In this document: piece after piece, positions 26,551 to 33,289 of the stretch | Layout: every line of letters starts with the position of its first letter | How positions within the stretch are numbered: position 1 is the first letter of the stretch | Made by a program: the position numbers and the translations under genes | Notes under the pieces: model-generated | What the model was told of the DNA's origin: nothing | What the model saw: only the letters and a program-made list of their open reading frames with translations | Databases searched by the model: none | Origin: DATKPC01 sp035524275 | GTDB lineage: Bacteria; Pseudomonadota; Gammaproteobacteria; Burkholderiales; Burkholderiaceae_F | DNA: 46,682 bases | Assembly (NCBI GenBank): GCA_035524275.1 | Contig: DATKPC010000063.1 | Location: 1 to 46,682 of the forward strand | Reading direction: 5' to 3'

Positions 26551-26613
26551 GGGAAGTGCCTCGGCACGGGCGGGAAGTGCCTCGGCACGGGCGGGAAGCG
26601 CCTCGGCGCCGGC
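26551..26613. repeat. Three tandem 21-bp units, each with a dyad
   Basis: Three head-to-tail 21-bp units start at 26551, 26572 and 26593. Units 1 and 2 are identical (GGGAA GTGCC TC GGCAC GGGC). Unit 3 reads GGGAA GCGCC TC GGCGC CGGC. Each contains a 5-bp-arm palindrome. In unit 3 the left and right arms changed together (T-A pair to C-G pair), so the dyad is preserved. The array lies about 200 bases upstream of the DUF4397 gene and just downstream of the gene ending at 26640. The rest of the 26351-26639 gap shows no gene. Confidence 0.8.
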
Positions 26614-26639
26614 GGCAGGACGCCGCGTACGCCGGCCGG

Positions 26640-27116
26640 CTACCAGTTCGGGTTCGGATCCTTCGGCGAGATCCTGCCGCCGCTCAGTGCGCGCAGCTCG
26701 TGCTCCTCGATCAGGCTGCGCGTCTTCTCCAGGATCGGGAGCCGCGACGGATCCGTGAGCTTGCGCGGCTGCTTCGGATCCTTCTTCAACCGCGAAAGCT
26801 CGTTGCGGATGCGCAGATAGATCGAACCCAGCGCGAGCGCGGCGGCGCGATTGCGCATGTACCGCTCGTTCAATTCGCGGTAGCGCAGGTCGCTGCGGCG
26901 CAGTTCCTCGTTCAGGCGCCCCAGTTCGGCCACGAGCGACGCGTCGTAATCCGATACCGGGCGGGCGGCCGCCGCCTCTTTGGCCGCCCCGCCCCGCGTG
27001 GCCTCGACGCCCGACGTTCCGGGCTCCTGCGGCGCCTTGGCCGCAGGCGGCACCTGCCTCGGCCAGCCGCCGGACGCGCGGCCGGACAGCCTCGCCAGCG
27101 CATGACTCAATCCCAT
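26640..27116 (-). CDS. Hypothetical protein, coiled-coil
   Basis: A 158-residue soluble protein with no family I recognise. The first about 55 residues are Ala/Pro/Gly-rich and likely disordered. The middle (about 58-115) is strongly helical and charged (LVAELGRLNEELRRSDLRYR, YLRIRNELSRLKKDPKQ), consistent with a coiled coil. The C-terminus reads LPILEKTRSLIEEHELRALS. It has a clear sigma70 promoter (27206-27234) giving a leader of about 83 nt. Function unknown. Confidence 0.7.
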   Translation of the reverse strand: MGLSHALARLSGRASGGWPRQVPPAAKAPQEPGTSGVEATRGGAAKEAAAARPVSDYDASLVAELGRLNEELRRSDLRYRELNERYMRNRAAALALGSIYLRIRNELSRLKKDPKQPRKLTDPSRLPILEKTRSLIEEHELRALSGGRISPKDPNPNW

Positions 27117-27205
27117 GGACCCTCCACTCCCGATCTCCCGTTCTTATCGCGTCGACGATCGACGTCTAAGTTGTCTTGTTTATGGATACCTTATCTACGG
27201 TAGTT

Positions 27206-27234
27206 ACTATATTGACGTGCGTCGACCGGGTCAA
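27206..27234 (-). promoter_or_regulatory. Sigma70 promoter for the leftward coiled-coil gene
   Basis: On the minus strand a -35 TTGACC (plus 27229-27234) and a -10 TATAGT (plus 27206-27211) are separated by exactly 17 bases. This is the best sigma70 match seen in the window. The predicted start is near 27199. A perfect TTGAC/GTCAA dyad (27212-27216 and 27230-27234) overlaps the -35 and could be an operator. Confidence 0.65.
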
Positions 27235-27268
27235 GGCCGGGGTCTCCCACCCCCTCCGGCGGATGGAA

Positions 27269-27310
27269 ATGACCTGGATCAAGCAGCCACGGCCGGTCAA
27301 AATGAACAAT
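27269..27310 (+). promoter_or_regulatory. FNR/ANR-like box and promoter of the cytochrome c gene
   Basis: ATGACCTGGATCAA at 27269-27282 matches the FNR/ANR dyad TTGAT-N4-ATCAA in the whole right half and in TGA of the left. A -10-like AACAAT follows at 27305-27310. If transcription starts near 27317, the box is centred at -41.5, the standard spacing of class II FNR-activated promoters. This suggests low-oxygen activation of the dihaem cytochrome c gene. Confidence 0.5.
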
Positions 27311-27322
27311 CGTCCTTAAGAA

Positions 27323-27340
27323 GGATGCCGGCGGGCATCC
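27323..27340 (+). promoter_or_regulatory. Stem-loop in the cytochrome c leader
   Basis: GGATGCC (27323-27329) pairs perfectly with GGCATCC (27334-27340) around the loop GGCG. It lies about 35 bases upstream of the TTG start, within the predicted leader RNA. It could stabilise the message or tune translation; no family is recognised. Confidence 0.4.
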
Positions 27341-27375
27341 CAAGAACCGCATTGCACCGAACGGGGGAGACCCAA

Positions 27376-28002
27376 TTGAAACGTCTACACCTTGCCGCGG
27401 CGGCCTGCGCCGCGGTCACCGGGATGCTGTTTGCCACCGCGCCGCGCGCCGACGAGGGCAAGGCCGAGGATCCGACGGTGCAACGGGCGATCCACGTCTG
27501 CGCCGCGTGCCACGGCGAAGGAGGCCGCAGCACGGCGGCCGTCTATCCGCGCCTGGCGGGGCAGATGCCGATGTACACGATCGCGCAGCTGAAGGCGTTC
27601 CGCGACCAGAAGCGCGCCGAGCTGGATCCGCAGGCCTACATGTGGGGCGTCTCGGCGCTGCTCGACGACGCGACGATCGCCGGACTGGCCGACTACTTCG
27701 CGCAGCAGACGCCGGCGCCGGGCGTCGTGCGCAACCCCGGCCGCGTCAACGCCGGAAAGAAGATCTTCGAGGAGGGCCTGCCGGGCAAGGGCGTGCGCCC
27801 GTGCGCGTCGTGCCATGGCGATCATGCCGAGGGGGCGTCGGTATTCCCGCGCCTCGCCGGGCAGCATGCGGACTACGTGCTGCGCCAGTTGACCGAGTTC
27901 GGCACGCGGCTGCGGCCGCATGGCGTGCTGATGAAGAACGAGACCGCCAACATGACGCCGTCGGAGAAGCGCGCGGTCGCGGAGTACGTGCAGTCGCTTT
28001 GA
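27376..28002 (+). CDS. Dihaem cytochrome c (cytochrome c4-like)
   Basis: A 208-residue periplasmic electron carrier. It starts at TTG 27376, with GGGGGAGA seven bases upstream, and carries a signal peptide (LKRLHLAAAACAAVTGMLFA then TAPRA). Two haem c attachment sites CAACH (42-46) and CASCH (143-147) lie in two similar halves (YPRLAGQMPMYTIAQLKAFR and FPRLAGQHADYVLRQLTEFG), with Met residues downstream as axial ligands. Cytochromes c4 pass electrons from bc1 complexes to terminal oxidases, including cbb3-type. The FNR-like box upstream fits microaerobic use. It stands alone on its strand. Confidence 0.9.
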   Translation: MKRLHLAAAACAAVTGMLFATAPRADEGKAEDPTVQRAIHVCAACHGEGGRSTAAVYPRLAGQMPMYTIAQLKAFRDQKRAELDPQAYMWGVSALLDDATIAGLADYFAQQTPAPGVVRNPGRVNAGKKIFEEGLPGKGVRPCASCHGDHAEGASVFPRLAGQHADYVLRQLTEFGTRLRPHGVLMKNETANMTPSEKRAVAEYVQSL

Positions 28003-28013
28003 TGGCGGACGCT

Positions 28014-28931
28014 TCAGCGCGGTTTCGCGGACCACCCTGAACGCCGCGCGACGAGCGCGGCCCAGCGCTGCGCCGAGACCGGGTCCGAGACGCACATCGT
28101 CTCGTCGCTGCGGATCCGCGCCGAGCGCTCCAGCAGCTGGATGTCGGCCTCGTGCTGGCGCGCGACGTGCGGGTCCTCGAAGAAGATCACGCGCTCGCAG
28201 CGCGCCAGCAGGATGTCGCGCGCGATCTGCGCATCGCCCCCGAGCGGCCCGCTGCGGTAGCGGTCGACCCACGGCACGCGCACCGGCGCGGCGCCCGGCG
28301 GCCGGGCGGCGGCGAGCTCGTTGAGCAGCCCGCCCGTCGTTCCCGTCCCGATGCGGCGCGCGAAACGGTCGAGCAGGTCGAAGTGCTCGCGCGCGAAGGC
28401 CACCATTTCCGGCTTGCGCGCGTCGTGCGCGACGAGCGCCACGGTCTGCGACGCGATGTCGAACCAGCGGTCGAGCGACGGATCCGCGCGTCCGCCGCGG
28501 GCGATGCGCTCCAGTTCGAACCATTCGCGGGCATGCGCATAGGTCGATATGAACGGCTTGCCGTGGATGACGCACTCGCGCTTCAGCGCCAGCCCTTCCG
28601 GAAACACCGACGTCGGATCGTCGGGATCGAGCAGGTAGATCACCGCGTCGAGTTCGTCGGCGCCGGAGTCATCGACGATGCCGGCGACGAGATGGATGAT
28701 CCCGCCCTCGCGGCGCGACGGCAGCCGGCGCAGCGCGGGATAGTCGCGCAGCAGCCCGGCGTCGGCGATCGCGTCGAACGTCTGGCCGACGACGGCGAGA
28801 TCCAGCGGAAGCTCTCCGCGCAGTGCCGGCTCGAGCGCCGCGACCAGCCGCAGCAGCGCGCCGCTCGGCTCGCGATGGATCCGGCTCGCCACGAGCCCGA
28901 TCCGGGGAATGCGGTCCGCCGTCGCGCTCAT
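28014..28931 (-). CDS. Tandem methylglyoxal-synthase-fold protein
   Basis: A 305-residue protein made of two related halves. The C-terminal half keeps the methylglyoxal synthase (MgsA) landmarks in order: LVAHDARKPEM (His169, Asp170, Lys173), phosphate loop GTGTTGG (195-201), SGPLGGDAQIARDI (Asp233, the position of the catalytic Asp71 of E. coli), FFEDP (Asp253) and QHEADIQLL (His260, Asp263). The N-terminal half mirrors the same layout (GLVASRI, VVGQTFDAI, GGIIHLVAGIV, AVIYLLDPDDP) but has lost the catalytic residues. MgsA is normally about 150 residues and converts dihydroxyacetone phosphate to methylglyoxal plus phosphate. The start overlaps the stop of the MFS gene (ATGA), so the two are coupled. 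Confidence 0.82.
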   Translation of the reverse strand: MSATADRIPRIGLVASRIHREPSGALLRLVAALEPALRGELPLDLAVVGQTFDAIADAGLLRDYPALRRLPSRREGGIIHLVAGIVDDSGADELDAVIYLLDPDDPTSVFPEGLALKRECVIHGKPFISTYAHAREWFELERIARGGRADPSLDRWFDIASQTVALVAHDARKPEMVAFAREHFDLLDRFARRIGTGTTGGLLNELAAARPPGAAPVRVPWVDRYRSGPLGGDAQIARDILLARCERVIFFEDPHVARQHEADIQLLERSARIRSDETMCVSDPVSAQRWAALVARRSGWSAKPR

Positions 28932-30187
28932 CCGTTCACGCCTTCGCCCAGCTGGTCGCGGTGGGTGATCTGCGGGAAGAGCCGGCTCCAGGCCGCGACG
29001 ACCAGCAGCGTGCCGATGCCGCCGATGACGACGGACGGCACGGTCCCGAACCAGGCCGCGGTCAGCCCCGACTCGAACTCGCCGAGCTGGTTGGAGGCGC
29101 CGATGAAGACGTAGTTGACGGCGCTGACCCGGCCGCGCATCGAATCCGGCGTGTCGAGCTGCACGATCGCGGCGCGGATCACGACGCTCACCATGTCGGC
29201 CGCGCCGAGGACGAACAGCGCCGCGAGCGACAACCCGAAGACGCGCGAGAGCCCGAAGACGATCGTCGCGACGCCGAACACCGCCACCGCGGCGAACATC
29301 GCACGGCCGACATGGCGCTGCAATGGCCAGCGCGCCAACGCCAACGCCATCAGCACCGCGCCGAACGCCGGTGCCGACCGCAGCATCCCGAGCCCGGCCG
29401 GACCCACGCGCAGGATGTCGCGCGCGTAGATCGGCAGCAACGCGGTGGCGCCGCCGAGCAGCACCGCGAAGAGGTCGAGCGAGATCGCCCCCAGCAGGGC
29501 CGGCTGCCGGCCGATGAAGCGGATCCCGGCCGACAGCGTCGCCCAGGTCGCCGGCTCGCGCACCGGGGCGGAGGCCTCCGGGGTGGCGCGGATCAGGCCG
29601 ACGAGCAGCGACGCGACGAAGTAGGCGCACGCGGCGCCGACGAACACCGCGCGCGGGCCGCCGAGGTACAGCAGGCCGCCGAGCGCCGGGCCAAGCACGG
29701 TCGCACCCTGCACCGCGCTGCCCGAAAGCGCGAACGCGCGCGCGCGCCGCCCGGGCGGGACGATCCGCGGGACAAGCGCCTGCAGCGACGGATTCTCGAA
29801 GACGCGCGTGGCGCCGATCAGGAACGCGAAGCCGAGCACGAGCGGCAGCGACGTGCCCCCGGACCACGCGGCGAGCGCGAGCAGCAGCGCCGCGACGCCC
29901 TGGAACGCCTGGCACAGGCGCGCGATGCGCTGCCGCTCGAAGCGGTCCGCCGCGTGGCCGGCGACGAGCGCCAACGCGACCATCGGGGCGAATTGCACGA
30001 GGCCGACCAAGCCCAGCGCGAAGGCGCTGCGGGTGAGGTCGTAGACGAGCCAGCCGACGCCGACGGCCTGCATGTGGTAGCCGGTCGTCGACGCGAAGCG
30101 ACCGGCCCAGAAAAGCGGGAACTCGCGCGGGCCGGGAACCCCGGCGGCGCCGTCGCCGACGCGATTCACGGAAACCATCGGGCGCAT
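28928..30187 (-). CDS. MFS exporter (EntS-like)
   Basis: A 419-residue, 12-helix MFS transporter. The N-terminus reads FPLFWAGRFASTTGYHMQAV, with later landmarks GHAADRFERQRIARL (motif A), RARAFALSGSAVQGATVLGP and TPDSMRGRVSAVNYVFIGAS, typical of the EntS/MFS_3 exporter family for siderophores and small metabolites. ATG 30187 (MRPMV) or 30178 (MVSVN) are both possible starts; a longer start at 30250 would overlap the divergent gene. Its 3' end overlaps the methylglyoxal-synthase-fold gene by four bases. Substrate unknown. Confidence 0.85.
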   Translation of the reverse strand: MRPMVSVNRVGDGAAGVPGPREFPLFWAGRFASTTGYHMQAVGVGWLVYDLTRSAFALGLVGLVQFAPMVALALVAGHAADRFERQRIARLCQAFQGVAALLLALAAWSGGTSLPLVLGFAFLIGATRVFENPSLQALVPRIVPPGRRARAFALSGSAVQGATVLGPALGGLLYLGGPRAVFVGAACAYFVASLLVGLIRATPEASAPVREPATWATLSAGIRFIGRQPALLGAISLDLFAVLLGGATALLPIYARDILRVGPAGLGMLRSAPAFGAVLMALALARWPLQRHVGRAMFAAVAVFGVATIVFGLSRVFGLSLAALFVLGAADMVSVVIRAAIVQLDTPDSMRGRVSAVNYVFIGASNQLGEFESGLTAAWFGTVPSVVIGGIGTLLVVAAWSRLFPQITHRDQLGEGVNG

Positions 30188-30276
30188 GCTACCCGGAACG
30201 ATTACGCTAGGGCCTGATGACGCCAAGGCCTGGACCGCACGATCAGGCACGAACGTCGGGAACCCGGAATCCGCCG

Positions 30277-31431
30277 ATGCCCCTGCGCGACCCGCACGAC
30301 CCCGAAGGACTGCGTGACGCCGGACGACGTCGCACGCTGGCGACGCTCGCGGTGACCTGCGCAGCGGCGGCCGCGGCGCGCGGCGCGCTCGCCGCCGGCG
30401 ACGACGACCGCGTCGACCTGGAGCGCCTGATCCAGGTCCATCGCCGCTACATCCTCGACCGGCAGCTCGACGACGGCGCGCTGCCGGATTCGCACGACTT
30501 CATCAATCCCTACTTCGCGAATATCGCGATCGCCGGCCTGCTCGACATCCCGGACGACGACGCCCGCGACAACGAGGCCGCGGCGCGACGCTGGTTCACG
30601 TGGTACCTGGCCCATGCGGACCGCAGCGACGCGAACCGCTGGCAAATCCGCGGGACGATCGCGATGTACGACATCCGCGGCGGCAGCGAGGTGGCGCGCG
30701 ACGACGCCTCGAACGTCGACGCGAATCCGGGCACGCTGCTGGCGGCGCTGCTCGCCTTTGCGCGCCGCGGCGGCAAGGCGGCCCGCGAATTCGTCGCGTC
30801 CAACCACGATGAACTGCGCGAGATCGCCGACGTGATGGTCGCGCTCGAGGATCACGGCCTGACCTGGGTGAAGCCGGACTACCGCGTCAAGTACCTGATC
30901 GACAACTGCCAGGTCCTGCGCGGCTACGAGGACGGCGCGCAGCTGTTCCGGATGATCGACGATGCCGACGGTACCGCCCGCTTCGAGCAGCACGCGGCCT
31001 CGCTGCGCCGCGCGATCGAGACGCGGCTCTGGAACGCCGCGGACCAGTCGTTCTACTACGACCTGGACGCCCACGATCACGGGCAGCCGGTCGACTGGAC
31101 CGCGTGGTATGCGCCGCGCGGCGCCGTGAGCCAGCTGTTCCCGCTGATCTACGGCGTCCTCGATCCAGGCGATCCGCGCGCGGTCGCGCTGTACCGGCGC
31201 TTCAACGAGGCCTTTCCGCGATGGCCGGACCTGGACAAGCCGGACGAGTTTCCCTGGAGCAGCGTGAGCTACGCCGCGGCACGGATGGGCGACGTGGCGC
31301 GGGCGAGGCGCTTCCTGGCGGCGGTCGAGCGTCGGCACGGCCGAAACGGCTATCGCTGGCCGTGGCACCTGGAGGAGTCCGGCTGGGTGCTGCGCGCTGC
31401 GGCGCTGGTGCGCGCCCGGGAAGGCCGATAG
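30277..31431 (+). CDS. Exported protein of unknown function, Tat-type signal
   Basis: A 384-residue protein from ATG 30277. The N-terminus has consecutive arginines followed by a weakly hydrophobic stretch (AGRRRTLATLAVTCAAAAAA ending ALAAG), which suggests a twin-arginine signal and hence export in folded form. The body is helix-rich with many Trp/Tyr/Asp residues (NRWQIRGTIAMYDIRGG, QSFYYDLDAHDHG, NGYRWPWHLEESGWVLRAAA). The spacing is reminiscent of (alpha/alpha)6-toroid glycosidase-like proteins, but no catalytic signature is certain. It diverges from the MFS gene and converges on the kinase gene. No family assigned. Confidence 0.65.
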   Translation: MPLRDPHDPEGLRDAGRRRTLATLAVTCAAAAAARGALAAGDDDRVDLERLIQVHRRYILDRQLDDGALPDSHDFINPYFANIAIAGLLDIPDDDARDNEAAARRWFTWYLAHADRSDANRWQIRGTIAMYDIRGGSEVARDDASNVDANPGTLLAALLAFARRGGKAAREFVASNHDELREIADVMVALEDHGLTWVKPDYRVKYLIDNCQVLRGYEDGAQLFRMIDDADGTARFEQHAASLRRAIETRLWNAADQSFYYDLDAHDHGQPVDWTAWYAPRGAVSQLFPLIYGVLDPGDPRAVALYRRFNEAFPRWPDLDKPDEFPWSSVSYAAARMGDVARARRFLAAVERRHGRNGYRWPWHLEESGWVLRAAALVRAREGR

Positions 31432-31446
31432 GCGCAGCGCCGGGCC

Positions 31447-32328
31447 CTACTCTGACGCGATCCGGTCGATCAGCTCGCGCGCCTGGTCGATGTAGCCGCC
31501 GCCGAACAGGTGGGCGTGGTTCAGCACGTGGTACAGCTGGTAGACGGGGCGGCGCCGCTCGGCGCCGGACGCCGTCGGGCGCATGGCCTCGTAGGCGGCG
31601 TGGAAGCGCGGGTCGAATCCGCCGAAGAGCCACGTCATCGCGATGTCGGTCTCCGGATCGCCGTAGTAGAGCGCCGGGTCGAAAAGCACCGCACGACCGG
31701 CGTCGTCGAATCCGAGGTTCCCTCGCCAGAGGTCGCCATGCAGCAGCGACGGCGGCGGTTCGTGGCCGGCCAGCCGCGAGCGGGACGCCGACCGGGCCGC
31801 GTCGGCGCGCTCCGCGATCGCCCGCAACCCGCGGCGCGCCGCAAGCTTCAGCTGCGGTTCCAGGCGACGAGCCAGATAGAACTCGGACCAGCTCGCCCCG
31901 GGACAGGGGGCATTGAACTGCTCGGTGGCTCCGATCGCGTTGTCGCGGGTCCAGCCGTACTGCTCGCGCACGACCGCGTGAAGGGCGGCGAGGCTTTCCC
32001 CGGCGGCGCGCCAGTCGCCGGAGGGGCGCAGGTCGATCCATTCGAGCAGCAGGAAACCGGCGGCGCCGACGACCCCGGATTCGAGCGGCCGCGGAACGCG
32101 AACCGTGGCCGTCGCGGCGATCTCGCGCAGCGCGTCGGCCTCGGCGTCGAACGGATGTGCCGCCGCGCCGAGCTTCAGGAAACACGGACCGACGGTCGTA
32201 TCGAGTCGGTAGGCCGCCGCGATCGAACCGCCCGCCAGCGGAAGCACCGCCGTGATTCGCGCGCGCGCGCCGGCCGCGCGCGCAAGCACGGCGTCGATGG
32301 CCGCGATTTGAACGGTACCCAGGGGCAC
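31447..32328 (-). CDS. Fructosamine kinase / ketosamine-3-kinase family protein
   Basis: A 293-residue protein-kinase-like fold enzyme. The Gly-rich start LPLAGGSIAAAYRL (30-42), Lys in CFLKLG (52), the catalytic loop HGDLWRGN (197-204, Asp199) and the metal-binding DPALYYGDPETDIAM are all present. This is the order seen in FN3K/YniA proteins, which phosphorylate sugar-amine adducts so that they fall apart (deglycation). The GTG at 32328 has GGAAGG six bases upstream and gives the normal family length. ATG 32376 would add 16 residues and has no better ribosome site. Confidence 0.87.
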   Translation of the reverse strand: MPLGTVQIAAIDAVLARAAGARARITAVLPLAGGSIAAAYRLDTTVGPCFLKLGAAAHPFDAEADALREIAATATVRVPRPLESGVVGAAGFLLLEWIDLRPSGDWRAAGESLAALHAVVREQYGWTRDNAIGATEQFNAPCPGASWSEFYLARRLEPQLKLAARRGLRAIAERADAARSASRSRLAGHEPPPSLLHGDLWRGNLGFDDAGRAVLFDPALYYGDPETDIAMTWLFGGFDPRFHAAYEAMRPTASGAERRRPVYQLYHVLNHAHLFGGGYIDQARELIDRIASE

Positions 32329-32401
32329 GCCGGACCTTCCCGTCGCACCGCGCTCGCGCGCGACTGCGGCGAGCATGCGCCGCCACGCGGTTACCGCGCA
32401 A

Positions 32402-33121
32402 TCACACCCGAACGGGTGCAGCGGGCCGCGCGCCGCGCAGCGCGGACAGCGGCGCGGTCCAGCCGACGATCGCGCCCTGCGCCCGGACCATCTGCAACGT
32501 CGATTCCTTGAATTCCGGGAAGTAGCTGGCCGTGGCATCCTCGACGAGCAGGCACTCGTAGCCGCGGTCGTTGGCCTCGCGCATCGACGTCTGCACGCAG
32601 ACTTCGGTGGTGACGCCGGCGAAGACCAGCGACGCGATGCGGCGCTGCCGCAGGCGATCCTCGAGATCCGTCCGGTAGAACGCGCCCTTTCCCGGCTTGT
32701 CGATCACGATCTCGCCGTCCCGCGGCGCGACGTCCTGCAGGATCTGGTTGCCCGGTTCGCCGCGCACGAGGATCCGCCCCATCGGCCCGCTGTCGCCGAT
32801 CCTCAGTTGCGGCTTGCCGCGGCGAAGCTTCGACGGCGGGCAATCCGAGAGGTCCGGCAGGTGCGACTCGCGCGTGTGGACGATGGCCAGGCCCGCGCCG
32901 CGCGCCCAGGCCAGCAGCGCCGCGACCGTCGGCACGATCCGCGCGAGCGGCGCGACATCGTTGCCGAGCGCTTCGCCAAATCCGCCGCGCTCGATGAAGT
33001 CGCGCTGCATGTCGATCACCACGAGCGCCGTGGTCGACGGGATGAACTCGTACGCCGACGGGCGGGCGTCGACGACAAGCGCAGCCGCCGCGGAAGCGGA
33101 AGCAGGAACGGACGGGTCCAT
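32402..33121 (-). CDS. biuH: Biuret amidohydrolase-like cysteine hydrolase (isochorismatase superfamily)
   Basis: A 239-residue cysteine hydrolase. The catalytic triad is readable: Asp37 (VVIDMQRDF), Lys142 (DKPGKGAFY) and Cys175 (GVTTEVCVQTS). Lys142, Cys175 and Gln215 fall at the residue numbers I recall for Rhizobium leguminosarum BiuH, with Asp one off, which supports biuret hydrolase over RutB or a plain nicotinamidase. BiuH converts biuret to allophanate plus ammonia. The ATG at 33121 follows GGAGAGG. It diverges from atzF, the enzyme for its product, across a 168-base region. N-terminal about 20 residues are Ala-rich and extra. Confidence 0.78.
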   Translation of the reverse strand: MDPSVPASASAAAALVVDARPSAYEFIPSTTALVVIDMQRDFIERGGFGEALGNDVAPLARIVPTVAALLAWARGAGLAIVHTRESHLPDLSDCPPSKLRRGKPQLRIGDSGPMGRILVRGEPGNQILQDVAPRDGEIVIDKPGKGAFYRTDLEDRLRQRRIASLVFAGVTTEVCVQTSMREANDRGYECLLVEDATASYFPEFKESTLQMVRAQGAIVGWTAPLSALRGARPAAPVRV

Positions 33122-33289
33122 CGCCTCTCCTTGCGGATCCGAACGCCGTGGATCATTCCCGCTGGCGAAGCAAGCGCCGCGCCATCTTCCACCGCGCGTC
33201 ACCACGGGCGTCGGCGCTCAACGGTGGCATGCGGCTTGCCTGGAGTCCGAAAGCGGTATCGTTCGCCGCGACCTTGCCCGGAATCGAAC

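Noticed and set aside
26551..26613. A CRISPR array
   Set aside because: The three units touch each other with no spacers and are only 21 bp long.
28014..28931. A simple, ordinary mgsA gene
   Set aside because: The protein is twice the normal MgsA length and is internally duplicated, so the plain label would hide the key feature.
32375..33289. An upstream extension of AtzF in the open frame
   Set aside because: The text overlaps the biuH gene on the other strand and shows no AtzF-like residues.
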